Shown: positions 35,071 to 48,033 of the stretch, one piece after another
How the letters are laid out: the number at the start of each line of letters is the position of its first letter
How positions within the stretch are numbered: the stretch's first letter is position 1
Assembly (NCBI RefSeq): GCF_018691265.1
Contig: NW_024881321.1
Location: forward strand, 12,775,387-12,839,386
From: Tyto alba
Lineage: Eukaryota > Chordata > Aves > Strigiformes > Tytonidae
Direction of reading: 5' to 3'
DNA length: 64,000 nucleotides
Program-made: the position numbers and the translations under genes
The notes under the pieces: model-generated
What the model saw: only the letters and a program-made list of their open reading frames with translations
Database searches by the model: none
Told to the model about the DNA's origin: nothing

Positions 35071-37542
35071 GCAATAAATTTTGCCACAATCACTAGGTTG
35101 ACTGTACTTATTCCATATAGATACCAGGATTCTGCAGAACTTCCACATAAGTTTCCTCCTCTTAGAATGGGCAATCAAGGTCTTCTTCTTTTAAAGTGGA
35201 TATTTATACTTCAGTCTCTGAAATTTATAATAATTTTAGTTATCCTGTACCTGTACTCTTGAATTTTCTAAGGGGCTAATAAGGGACTATTTAGTGAATT
35301 AAGTAGCTTTCATAAAACAGTTAATTTTGAACAAAACCAAACCTATAAAGCCTACCAGAAAACAAAAAGAGATAAAATTTAAGTTTCTTAAACAGATAAT
35401 CTCTCAAAAATTTAGTTAATCCTAACCAATCAGTATAGGCAGGACTAAAACATTTTGTTGACTTTGTCAGAGCCCTACATCATTTCTTGAATTGAGTGTG
35501 GTCTGTATCGTCCATAAGTCAGCACTGCTTCTTAATGCAGTTTCAGGTTTTTTGTGTTACCAATCTTCCTGAACATTATAATGGATGTTATTTCCACTGT
35601 CTGTAAAACTTTGAAGATATTTACTTTATTGATCCAGACTTGGGAACTTTTATTAATTGTCCCCTCACTGACTTTCTTCCCAAAAATACAAAAATTCCCA
35701 AAACCCCCAAAAATTTAAAAATAGTAACTTGAAATTAAGAGCCATGAAAGCAGACAAAAATTCTAATCTAAGCTTTGGTTCACAGATACGAGGTTCCTGG
35801 GCACCAAATGTGGTACTCGGAAATAATAGAAGCACCAAAATTCATCTATAATCCTGAAAACAACCCAAGAAGAGATTGATGACACACAAGATTTCCCTAG
35901 GAAAATTCTCAAGATGAATAACATGCTGCTGTCATGGAAGGCCAGCACTGTTGCCATCTTGACATTGCTGAGCTAATATATACTTGTCTGATACTTAGCT
36001 GCATTAGTAATCTTTATAGACATGCTTTTCTCAAGGCCTCAGTTGGAATGGTAGATATTCCTTAGTACAGCTAAAACATACTAAAAAATCAGGTCAATGC
36101 AACATTTAGCAGCCATTGCTCCTTTAATTGAAAAATGAGGAAGTGAAGACCGAAAAAAGGAAGATACAATTACCCATATTAAATACAATATCATATTTGT
36201 ACTCACTCAGAAACTGGGAGATGCAGACTCAATATCCTTCTTAACAGGAGGATGTTCAACTCAGGCTTCCCATCACAAGCTTGAAGTCAGTGGCAAGGAG
36301 CAACAGGTTAATTCGTTACATGTTTCTGAGGAATCTGTGCTGATGAAAAATAAAGAATGTTATGTTGTTCATTCAATTTATAAAGCTTTCAAATTAAAAA
36401 CAACAATCTGTTTTCTTTTCTGATCATATAGGCTGACTGGAAGACCAAAGAGAAATATGGTCAATTCCTGTAAAAGTAAATACATAATTCTCAGTATCTA
36501 TGATAAATTGGACATATTTCCCCCTCATTTTCTCCTTAAGTCTCTATAGTTTTATAATCTTTTTCTAATTGCTTCAGCTAACAAAGAAACATTTACTTTT
36601 CTAATTCTGAACAAGAATCTTGAACAACTTGCATTTGGACTGTTTGTGGCCATACCAGTATTGTGTAGAAAAATAAACTATTTCAAGAACTTACATAAAC
36701 TGCTATATTCTTATTGTTTCCTAAGCATCCACTATTAAACACATTTAGTACCATGATACTGAGCTAGAGATCCTGTACAACTGTTCTTACAGTTCCACAG
36801 GAACTACTTTTTTTCTCTCTGAAAGTATTTATTAATGCACCACTGCTAGTACCCAAAGGATAGCATTCATAGAAACAAGAATGTGGGGTTTATTTTTTTT
36901 TTTCCACATGTCTAATTTGACAGCTTTGCTAAATTGTTTATGATTAATTTATGTGGAAATTACAGGTATATTCTATTCAGTGGGTATTAATTTATTTTGT
37001 AACTCTGTATCTACTATAATTGCTCTATTTAATGCATATTTTGCCATCAGGGAGAACTGAAATGGAAATTCTATCTGAACAGATTCTGTCAGGATTTTCT
37101 CCACCTTTTAGTTTAATCTTTACCTGGCCCTATAACTGTAATCCCATTTCCCCAGAAACATCAATAAAGATTTTGGGTTTGATTAGGCCACATCATAGTG
37201 TAACAAACATTTTTCTCTTTTCTATTTTAAGTACTGATGTGATGCACTTTGAATTGGCAATCAGTGTTTTTATATTTATAAATTTGCAGCTAAAAATTAG
37301 TTGTTGGTTATGAGTAGCATCTGTTCTGCCTCTATTTGGCATAGATGTAATTGTTATAATGTTTACTAACCAAAGAAGACAGAGTAGATTACAGCAGAAC
37401 AATTCTGAGACCATAGTAGCTGTCAAACTGAGTTATAAACCAGTTTTCAGTGTCATTGATCTTTATATGAAACTTCCATAATTCAGTAGAATCACTAGGG
37501 AATGCATCTAACCTAAGAAAAATAATAATCTTTTCCCCCTAC

Positions 37543-37557
37543 TTTTTTTTTTTTTTT
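37543..37557. repeat. poly(T) tract, T15
   Basis: Uninterrupted run of T preceded by a short C-rich stretch. Confidence 0.85.
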
Positions 37558-38722
37558 CTTTAGCTGACATGGTAGAAAAGTTAACACTTGCTGTATTAGA
37601 AGCATGCACAAGAGAAGTCAAGTTCATTTAGTACTCAGGTTCAGAATTTAGCATACTAGTAGGTGATAAGTTTGTGTTAGCTACAAACATATTCTAGTTC
37701 ATGTATATCTTGCTGATCTTTCACTTGCTGATCTTTTCTATGAGAAAACTTCTCTGAAGTTAGCATAGCTTCCTTGAAAGTTGAATCAGAAGTTAAAGCA
37801 ACTGTTTTAAAATATATTTAATATATCTGTTCAATTGTACATTAATTGACATATTAGTACCTTTCTAAATTTTCACAAGTGTCTGTTTATTTACAATATT
37901 TTATAACTCCTATTGTTTATTTAGCTTAAGAAAATATGTAGACATCCATGACAGTATCCATAAAAAAAGCAGTAGTAATGAAGAAAACAAAAGAAATCCT
38001 GCAGCAACCACTCATTTTAAACCAAAACAAAACAGGCTAAATCAAAGGACAGTTGAAAATCATCCTGAGTAATATTCACCTCATCTAATCTTAGGAACTC
38101 TATTTATTTCTCTATAAGTTTACAGTACCCCAGGATGTCTACGACATCTTCATGGAGCTGGTAAACACTAAACACCAACTGAAAACCTGTTTTCTATGTC
38201 TGAAGAATGAGGACCTACACTAATAGCAACTTGAATGGCAATAGATGCCTAGTTTGATCAGCTGAACTCATCACTAGCTGTCTGAAATGTCTGAATATGA
38301 ACAAGGTGTCTAATTTCTCATTTTAGAAGGTTCCTTATCTATTATACTTCCACAAACTCCATCACAAGATATGCCACAATGACTTTTCAATTAAGTATAA
38401 TCAATTTTGTCTGATTAGGTGATTGATGCCACCAAGTACAAAATAAAGGGTGGAAAGTAAGTAATGGCGCCATATGTCATTTAGGTAGACTAGGAAGAAA
38501 TGAAGTACTAGTTACATCAGCACTGTCAGGAAAAAAAAAAAAATATGAACAAGGCCCAAGCCAGAAATTCATATCCCTGTTGCCTTTACAGTATATCTGT
38601 AGCTAAGCAGGGAGTATTTACAATCTTACATTGACAGCCCATCCTAAGACTCCATATAATGCAGTCTGTCATGTAGACACAAGATAATTATGCCTTATGG
38701 GGATGATCCTCCAGACAGCTAG

Positions 38723-38742
38723 TTATTCAATCTGAGATTGGT
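38723..38742. repeat. 20-bp element, copy 1 (palindromic core)
   Basis: TTATTCAATCTGAGATTGGT, identical to 48014-48033. The core CAATCT-G-AGATTG is a perfect inverted repeat with a one-base centre. Similarity does not extend outward, except for a nearby AG. Confidence 0.75.
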
Positions 38743-40272
38743 CACTTCAGACCCATGAAAATATGTGGTGACCGATTACCATTCACAGTGTAGACAGGAC
38801 TGTAACAGGGACTATGGTAAAGAGGATCATGGACTTAAGGTTTTTGTACTGGATTGTCCCACGATCCCACAAGAGCTAAATCTGAGTACTTCAATGAACA
38901 AAAATGCAGTAGACAGGATGACAGGTTTCAATTCAAAAGGCATTTCAGACATAGCTACTTGACTGTCCCATTTTAACCAGCCTCCTACAACTTAGCACAA
39001 CTCTAAGCACAGGCACTGTCATCTTTTTTTATTACATTCATCTGCATGTGGGGTGGAAAAGATAAAGAATCAATAGACAGAGGTGAGGCTTCACTTTCGA
39101 TAGCTAAACCAATGAAGAAAAAGATGTGAACAGCACTATATCTTACAGATATAGGCTGCCATTTTTAATTCTGAGTTATTTATAATAGCTATTTGTTCAC
39201 AACTTTATGTCTAAATAAAACAAAACAGAGATAATTTTTAACCAAGTGACATGTTCCAGATCACATAATCAATTTTGGCTCTCCTTCCATTTGCCCCTTA
39301 TGGTGAGCAGACACATCTACACATTCTTAATATTAACAGTACTTGAAAGGCACTCTGCTAGGAACTGTGCCAAAGTATTTTCTGGAAAATGCTAAGTGAA
39401 ACAGGCCATTTCTTCCCAGAAGTTTGATAATGGTTGATCTAATGATTTGAGCCTGCTTTATGTAGCCACCTTTATTACCTGTCCCAGTCACATACTAGTA
39501 AACCCAGCTGTAGTTGGTAACTCAGCTGTAGAAATGTAAAGAAAGCTTGCTATGATAAAGGAAAATATTGTTGAAACTAGTGGTCATAATCAGTGTCCTT
39601 CATTTAATACTATAGAAACAATAATGCTTTCTGAATCTCAAGTATCTCCAGTAGGCATAAGTCTGTGGTTCAAGCAAAAGTACATGAAATCTGCTCAAGA
39701 ATATGACCTAAATAGAATGAGAGAATCACTGAGAATTTTTAAGTTTATCTGTAAATGCATGAGCAGAAGTAACAGAAAAGACACAAAGCAGAGAAATAGT
39801 GATGGATAAGTGCAGAAGCCAAATAGTAGCAGCAGAATTTAGGAGGCAAGGGGGGAGGCTTATGCAGAACTACATGTTGATCAGTAGAAAAAGTATAGGA
39901 AATAAAAGTGAAGCCCCTTGTTCTTTGAATCATCTTGTGTTTAGGGATAAAAAACCTCTTTATATATCTTTTATAAACAACCAAAATTATGTCAGAAACT
40001 CTTGATTCACTTTAATCAATTTCTTTTCCTACCAGAAACAATTCACTGAGTCCTGAACTTCGACTAGTTTTTCAGGTCAAATGGGGTGATATTATAGACT
40101 GCTTCCAAGGTATTTTTTTAAAAGCTCTGATAGTTAAAAAGAAGACAACAGATGAATAGTGAAAGTTTAAAGTGTTCTGCTGTGAAAGAAGGCAATTTAT
40201 TAATTTGAACTTTATTTAAATAGAAATTATTACTCTTGTCTATTTGCTGTATTTGGGTAATTGCAACTGGGG

Positions 40273-40301
<29 letters not shown>
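40273..40301. repeat. poly(A) tract, A29
   Basis: The longest homopolymer in the window. It is preceded by CTGGGG and followed by GTAACC. No retroposed body upstream was recognised. Confidence 0.9.
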
Positions 40302-40305
<4 letters not shown>

Positions 40306-41350
40306 CCAGAAGTTTTATATTACAAGTGAAAGATCTCAAAAAGATCATATTGTGTCTCTCACTGAGCACATCAGCAGCAAAATTATTCTGCCCAAGGCAC
40401 AGGAAACAAATATTGTTAAGTACAACGCTATTCCTGTTATGATCTCTCTACTCTCCTCAAGGACTGTCATGTTTCTGATACCATTTTCTTTATATGTCAC
40501 TCTTTGTAACAAGTCTTTGTGCCCTTGTACACACTCAGCCTGGTCATCTGCGTTCACAGCTATGGACTTTCAAGACTGGAGAGACAACCAAGGACAATAG
40601 TTCTTCCTGAAGCTGTAGTGCTGTGCTAAGAATAAAAATAAACTACCTCATTTCCTAAGAATGTTGAACCTACATGCACACTAGGATCAGACAATGAAAT
40701 AAATGTATTATTTTTACTCAGTAAAAGTATATTTTTATTCTCAGTAAAATTCAAAATATCTGAGTTATGTCTTAATAACCCCTCATATGTATGTGTATTC
40801 TTATCTTGCTGTGTTTTATACAAAAGCCTATCACACAAACTCTCTAAGGAACAGAGAATGAATTTCACCATTGGTAAATAGTAGAACTAGTAGAAAATAT
40901 ATCATTATTATTAACATTTATATAAAACTGTAGGATGTGCTATGCTTTACAAAGATAGAAACATTTTGAACTGGCAAAGTTACTTAAACTAAACTAAAGA
41001 CAAAACAAACTATTCCTAAACTAAGCTCTCATGAAAGCTGTGGAGTGAAAAATTTCACAAAACAAGGGGAAATAACATATATTTTAAAGGAAGTCTTAAA
41101 AAAAATCCCATAAAGATGAGGTTCATTCTAATTGTACAGATGCAGTGGGTACAGCTGGTGATTCATACCTCCAGCTTTACTTGTTGACCTCACTTGATGT
41201 CATCTGATTTTAGGTAACAAACATGTATAATTAAAATCACTCTATTTATTCTATTAAAACAGATATACGTCTCCAAAAGGTGAATCAGGTCTCAAAAAAT
41301 TCCAGAAACACATGTTTGTATTTAGATGGAAAGCCTTGACTAATTATATA

Positions 41351-41376
41351 AAATAAATAAATAAATAAATAAATAA
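41351..41376. repeat. (AAAT)n microsatellite
   Basis: About six and a half perfect AAAT units. Confidence 0.92.
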
Positions 41377-43139
41377 TATGTTTTCTATTTTCTTCTATTT
41401 ATATCCTTACACATATATATATTGGTAAGCACATCATACACTTTGGTCTGTATGGCAAAATAAACTTAACTTTGTTTTCCTACCTAAAAGATGGCTATGG
41501 AACTATCTAGACTGTAATTTCCTATTGAAATTGTGTCTATTACTATTTTGTCAAGAGCTCTGACTTTAACTCTGACCTAATTTAGTCAGAGACTTCTAGA
41601 CATTGCACTTGTATTGAAGTACAATTGCTACATAATCAAAGATTCTTCCTGGTTTCTTCCTTTAACAACATTGTTATTATTTGTAAATTAATTGATCCAA
41701 TAAGATATTGATAAAAGATTCAATCTGTTCTTGATAGTGGAGTGGAAATTTAACCTCACCCCAAAAAACAATTTATTTGTGACTTGTTTTCTCCCAAAGC
41801 TATGCGACTAATATTCTGTTATAGCCTATGTATACCAGGACAACATCTTAATAACTATAATAAAAGTAAGTTTACAGAATTTCTGGATATCTTTCACATT
41901 CACTATAAAGTACATGATGCTACTTTTACTAACTAATAACAATTTAACAAGTTTTGAAAGGATTTGGAAACTCCAATCACATAATTGTATATGTATAAAT
42001 AATACCTAAAGCCAACTGTATATTAGATTTATTATAGCTAATAGTGCTGAAAGTCCTTAATCAGAGTTGGCTCCTCCATAGGGGTCTTTATGGGCATATC
42101 ATGTAAGAAGACTAGTTCTGGACTTTATTATATATGATTTTAATATACTAAGAAGCTAGAACACACAAAATGATTAGTGAGACAATTTCAAAAGATATAT
42201 ACGTCTCTGGTGAGTACCAAGATGTTATATCCAGCAGCCAGCTTGGTCACCAGAAAATGCTTTATTTTGCTACTTTTCACAAAAGTAGTGTTTAAAGGTT
42301 GTTTGTATTCATTCCCTCTAGTCCTCTCACCCTCACAAGCACACACTATACATGCTCCCACTCACACTGCTTTGCAGGGATAGTAAAAAATAATCATATT
42401 GAAACTAATGAGTGAACATATAAATTTTAAAAAGTGTAAAAAAAAATTCTCAGATTTTGTCACAGGTAAGTTTCTGAACAAGGCAACCATCTGTGGATTT
42501 AAATACTTTTACAGTATCTTAATGTTTTCTTGAAAAGAATTTTTAGTATTTGGTATGAGCACATTCTGAAACAGCAGAGACAAATTATTTTATGTGATGT
42601 AGCCATAAAAAAGATTAAGTAAAAGTAGTAACTCTTACTATAGGAATTGTAGATTTCATCCCAAAGGTTTCAAGGGCATCTACATCAATCAAAACACATG
42701 TTTAAAGGGCTTATCATTATCTCTTTGATGGACTCATTCTCCATTTATAGTAAAAATTAGTTTTTTTCTCAGAAGGTCTTATATTATAGTTCATACTTTG
42801 TTTTCAAAACTCATTTATTTCATAAAATCTGCCATAATCAGAACTCTCTTCCTTATAAAAATGAAGAGGGTGAAGGTACACACATATTGCATAGAAAGAT
42901 GCAGACTTACTCTATATATGCTCCAAGCCAGTTGGCTATGAACCAGCTTCACTTTAGAGGGCCTACAGCCACATCAGCCCAGCATATAGACACATCAGAG
43001 TATAGAGTAACTCTCATCTGTCTGCAGATATCTGTACAACAATGCTTTGAGATATTCTCAGAATGTAATTCACACAACAGGAAAGAGTGAGAGCCATGAT
43101 GTATCTGTAATTATGCCTATCAATATTTTACAACTGGGT

Positions 43140-44763
43140 AGGTGGAGGTAGCTAGATTTTACCAGCCTTAATTCCCTCCTGGAATCAGGTATGGAAATCC
43201 TCTCTTTGAAAGTCTAACTGTTCAATCCTTTTTCAATAATTCACGTAATTCCAGCCAACTTCAGCCTTCTTTTTCCAATAGGTCAATGGTGGGATTCTTC
43301 TGCCCTAGTATCAGTTTCTAAAAGTTAAGGTCTTGATTCACCTGTCCATTTGCAGGACCATTAAAAATGCAGTTGGCTATCCTGTCTATGTTCCAGCTGC
43401 TACTCTAGGACACAGGTCTCCCAGTTCCCAAGATATATTTATCAGCCATACGTGGAAGTCTTGAATATCCTACAGCATTTGAAACAGTGATAAAAACTTC
43501 TGTGTTGGATATTTAAGTCTGAGGAAATGACCTCCAGGTTCATTTATTTCATCCTAAGGTTGGTGTCTTAGACTGTTCAGATCAATGCCTCTGAAGAAGA
43601 TTATTTGTCTCCACTGAATGATTGTATGCAGAGTTTAAAGGCCCACAGATAATGATCCTTGGAGAATCTAGGATATTAAACACATCCAAAATTTGTTGGT
43701 AGATATGTTAGAAGACCTGTGGAAGACATATACCCTGCTTGAGTCTGCAGAGTATTCCTGGCAGACAGGTAGCTGAAGGGCATCACAAATGACACTTGGT
43801 GGATATGTGTGAACTGGTCTCTAGAACCCTCTCAGGCACAGATTGCTAGCTTTTAGAAGTCAAGGGCAGAGTTTAGACAACATAGGCACCTGGTGCCACC
43901 ATGATGTTCAAGGCATCACAGAGGTAAAGTGGGGCATCTCAAATGACATGAGACTCATGCATAAGAGTAAAAGAAATTAACAGATCTCTGAAGTGAAGTC
44001 TATTGGTTAAATATTCCATCAAATATTTTGATTTTGGGATCGATTCAGTTACTTAAATTTCTTTGCCTAATACTATTCAAAATGGCCTAGGGTACTTAGG
44101 ACATCCAAACAAGCTGACAAATAACACAGGTGGCTTAAAGGAGGTACACTCTAAGGCATTTTAAAGGACATTAGATGCTAACAATGAGGCAAATAAAGTA
44201 TGTCCTGAGAAAAGCACCTGAGATGGTAATCCAAAGAAATTCTGATGGCACCTACTAGATTCATAGTGCTCTGTCTGGAGCTGTGTTAGTTGATGAGTCT
44301 GTGATTCATTTGATCTTGATGCTTTTTTAAAAGCAGATACTTGAAACTTATGGCCTGATTGTCCTGCAAATAATGATCCATTTGAATTAGTGTGTATCCT
44401 ATGAAGAATCTGTAATCAGTTCACAAACTGCCAGTCAGAAAATTCCTTGGCAACTCTCCACTGAGTCCATAATGTTATTCCTTGCTCTTCTGGCAAAGAT
44501 CCCACCAGAAAGCTTCATAACGTAGTGATGCTCGTTGCCAACAGTAACAACCCATGTCTGAAGAAATTTTACCAGGTGAACCAGCATAATATATGCCAGC
44601 ACACTTAAAAGTCTGAACTTATACCAGCATAATTTTCCACTGTCAACATTTTTATACCAAACTAAGTGCTGCTTTTTGGTTTACCTAAAGCTGTTTCCCA
44701 GGTGACACAGGAAATTCCTATTCTGTGGTTTAAAAGAGATTTCTGAAAGAAATTCTGTGGAAT
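43140..44763. other. unclassified, slightly GC-richer stretch
   Basis: Composition is less AT-rich than its neighbours and the wording is repeat-like (for example 'cagaggtaaagtggggcatc' and 'ttaggacatccaaacaagc'). I cannot assign a family, and no open frame over about 65 codons suggests coding. It may be a very old, decayed transposable element. Confidence 0.35.
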
Positions 44764-44990
44764 CCTCTTGTCTTGGTTTGGGCTGGAATAAAGTTAATGT
44801 TCCTTTTTGGTAACTAGAACAGTGTTGTGTTTTAGATTCAGCATTGGGTTTGGTATGAGAAGAATGCTGATAGCACACTGATGTTTTCAGCTGCTACTGA
44901 GATTTCAAGGACTCTCCATCTCCTCATGTCCTGCCCGTGTGCAAGTGCACAAGAAGCAGGAAGGGAGCACGGCCACAGCACCTGACCCTA

Positions 44991-45040
44991 ATTGGCCAAT
45001 GAAGTATTCCATATCACGGAACGTTGTGCTCACTATATAG
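44991..45040 (+). promoter_or_regulatory. LTR core promoter: CCAAT plus TATA-like
   Basis: ATTGGCCAAT at 44991-45000 and CACTATATAGAGG around 45031-45043. The TATA box carries a G where the 17.9-kb copy has AA (TATATAG against TATATAAAG), so it may be weaker. Confidence 0.5.
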
Positions 45041-45288
45041 AGGAGGGGTGGTCGGGAAGGGGGACTCTCTCTTGCTTCTGGGATTGCGATTGTGGGATCT
45101 TGGTATTTCAGGTTTGCTAGCTGGGAACGAGCTGGGTATTGGTCAGCAGGTGGTGAGCAATTGCCTTGTGCATTGCCCATTTATATTTACTATTGCTGTC
45201 ATTGTTTTCATTTTATCACCATTATTAAACTGCTTCTATCTCAACCTGTGAGTCTCCCTTTACCCCTGTAATTCCATCCCCCATTCTC

Positions 45289-45308
45289 GGGTTGGGGGGG
45301 AGGGTGGG
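45289..45308 (+). other. G-quadruplex candidate in LTR 3' part
   Basis: GGG-TT-G7-A-GGG-T-GGG: four G-tracts of three or more with loops of one or two bases, satisfying the usual G-quadruplex pattern on the plus strand. It lies about 60 bp downstream of the ATTAAA signal in this solo LTR. Confidence 0.6.
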
Positions 45309-46622
45309 TGAGTGGCTGTGGGGTGGTTGGCTGCTGACCAGGCTCAAATCACGACACCTCTTTGTAAAGTAAGAGAAAGACAAAACTAAACAATTCACAA
45401 GTATAGTTTTGTGAATGGACACATTTCACCACAAAGCTTGGTGAGAATGAAGTTTAAAACCCCTACATTTTATTTGACAGAAAGACCTTATAGGGAAAAA
45501 GAACATAACAGATGCTTTATGTTCTAGCAGCCATAAATTACATTTTTTTTTTGGCATTAGGAAGTCATTTTAAGAATTGAAGTCTTCCTGAATGCTCAGG
45601 TGCCATGGAAATTGGTATTGTCATTTAAATATGAGATCATGACTGTTTACATACTTCTCAAATACTACCTAATAATTTTCATTTAAATTACCAACTTTCT
45701 AACTTTACATGTAGATATAAAAGGTAATTTCAAAGCGTATGTTATCGTGACTACAAGATTACATAATTACCAGTAGAATTATTAATCGTATTTAAAAAAT
45801 TAATTAATCAAAATATGTAAGAGCCAGCAAAGGCAAAGGAATTGAACCCTCTTTCTCTCCTACTTGCCCCATTTGTATAATTTCCCTTCATTTGGGGAAT
45901 TGGAGGATGAAATATAACTGTCAGCTGAACTGTAGGACTTATGGCTTAGATATGTTTAGACAGAATCTGATCTTTCATGTGTTTATGTCAAGTACTCTTC
46001 TACTTCTGTTTTTCCATTGTACTATGACAATGTTGTGAATATCACTTTTTATCTGGATACAAAGAAAAGGAGTCTTTGTGAATATTTACATCAGAAAAGA
46101 ACTATGGACTGAACTAGATTTCAAACCCAGAACAATTTTATTTGAATTATTGTAGGATAAAGTTGAACGAGTAAGCTTTTTTGCTATCAGAATGCAGGAA
46201 ATCACCATAAGTAGGTGCTGTGGGAAGTAAATAAGGAGATTTTATCAGAAATATAAAAACTGTCTAGTAAACAAGAATTCTGTTTCACATATATAATGTC
46301 AAGGTGTTGAGATTTATTTTCATTTTCCACCAGCATAAAATTGAAATTCACCATAAAGCAAACAATCACTTCAACGACACAGGTGTGTAGGGTATTTGCT
46401 TGATGTTAGGAAGAGCCAAACTTAATTCTTGCTTTAAATAACTTACTATAGACATTAGAATTTTGCTCACTCTTGAGATGATTAACTGAATCACTAAGCC
46501 TGTGGCTATTCTGTGGAGTAGCCTACTATAATTAATAATTTCACCCTGAAGCCTAGAAAGTTTTATAGTAACTAGCATTTTCTAGGAAAACTTTTGACTT
46601 CCATTAAGAAGTGTATCTTGGG

Positions 46623-46648
46623 AAAAAAAAAAAAAAAAGGAAAAAAAA
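46623..46648. repeat. A16-GG-A8 homopurine tract
   Basis: Third exact A16-GG-A(n) tract in the window; its flanks do not resemble those of the other two. Confidence 0.9.
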
Positions 46649-48013
46649 TCTTAACAAGCTAAAGTGGAAAAAGGTTACAGTTATTAGCAAGCAAGAAGAA
46701 GTGAGTAGATGAGCAAAACATCAAAAACCTTTCCTGAGTGATACTTCTGTACATTTTGGTACAATTTGACTTTTGGTGCAATATAGCTGTATTATTCCCA
46801 CTGGCTAACAAACTGCAGAAGAACAACACCAACTGTGACCAGGCTGAGTGACCTCAATTATCACAGTTCTACATGACTAGGCTAAAGATACTAGCCACCC
46901 CCGCCAGAGGAACAGATGATGTTCCATTCTTATCAGATGGTGTCTGATGAGAGTGTTTCCTCTGTGTAAGGACTGTATTTAGGATTCTACAGACAATGGA
47001 TACTTTATGGAGCTTAGATGTTTTATGGAAGTGAAGAGCTCACTGTTGTTGAGCATGGAGAGCATAGCAACCTGCTGAGAAAATTTAATAAGTACCACAA
47101 GATAAAATCTCATAACTGAGCTGGGTGGCAATGTTCCTGGGAAATAGAAGCAATATTTCTGCTGGATGTCAAAAAAAGGTCTTTTCTAAGCTCTAATCTT
47201 TCCTGTGTTTGTTTATACAATGCACAAACAACAGGAGGAGAAAGCCAAAACTGACTATGAAATTTGCATTACTGCATTCTCACTCTCTCTATGGAACCTG
47301 ACTTTGTTAAGAGAGTGCTAAGGATGAGTCTCACTTGAAAATACACATATACATGCACACACCTATTGGCTTGGTTTGTTAATTTGAGATTTTCAAAATT
47401 CAATGCATTATTTCCTGACCCTTTCCCCGTTCTACAGTTTGGTTTGAATTTTTTTTGCCTTGTTTTATATGGTCACTATCCTTACAAGTGAAAACATACT
47501 TATGCATGTGACATACATGCATATCAATGTGCATATTTATACTTTAGGGAGTCAATGGTTCTCTCCAGCTTTTTGATGAAGACTAGACTTGGTAGTGTCT
47601 ATTAAGTGGTACGGGAATACCAGTATTTTAACCAGGTTTCTCATTGCTAAAGCAGATTCCTTTTTCTTTAATACAACCCATCCTTTTATCCATGAAAACT
47701 GCTTAACTCATTATAGCTATCAACATTAACTAGATCACCTGAAACGCGACTAAATATTAACTGTACAGGATTTGCATTCTGTTACAAAGCATCTATAAAT
47801 CAGGTAGATTTAGAAAATTAAGTCAAATCTAGAGATAAAAATGATCATATATAAGAATCAGTAGGATACACCTTTATTTTTTGTATAATTACAAAAAATG
47901 TACAACTCTCAATAATTCTTTAGCATTTTAGAATATTTCATTAAAATCTTTTTATTAATAAATGCACTAAATCAACTTGAAAGATTAGTTTGTAGATAAG
48001 AAGAAAAGGAAGA

Positions 48014-48033
48014 TTATTCAATCTGAGATTGGT
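48014..48033. repeat. 20-bp element, copy 2 (palindromic core)
   Basis: Identical over 20 bp to 38723-38742, with the perfect inverted-repeat core CAATCT-G-AGATTG. Flanks differ. Confidence 0.75.

Larger units (their letters stand above)
32262..43139. other. AT-rich gene desert
   Basis: No gene found. The longest open frame off the repeats is 33287-33628 on the plus strand (113 codons, ATG start). I recognise no domain in it, it lacks a supporting splice or poly(A) context, and I do not call it. Simple repeats are A16-GG-A11 (35042-35070), T15 (37543-37557), A29 (40273-40301) and (AAAT)n (41351-41376). Short local duplications occur at 34818-34849 (TGTACTTCTATT twice) and 37709-37735 (CTTGCTGATCTTT twice). 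Confidence 0.6.
44769..45356 (+). mobile_element. solo LTR of an avian endogenous retrovirus, CCTCT duplication
   Basis: A 588-bp unit starting TGTCTTGG and ending ATCACGACA. The flanks are CCTCT at 44764-44768 and CCTCT at 45357-45361, a perfect 5-bp target-site duplication. LTR landmarks in order are CCAAT (44996-45000), TATA-like TATATAG (45034-45040) and ATTAAA (45224-45229). No viral gene lies beside it, so it is a solo LTR. It belongs to the same family as 17943-18444, and it retains a stretch near 44828-44871 that the other copy lacks. The 5-bp duplication fits an ERVL-type element; that is inference. Confidence 0.95.

Noticed and set aside
40118..40600. ORFs of 68-118 codons across the A29 tract on both strands
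   Set aside because: They are created by reading through the homopolymer (poly-Lys or poly-Phe); no family resemblance.
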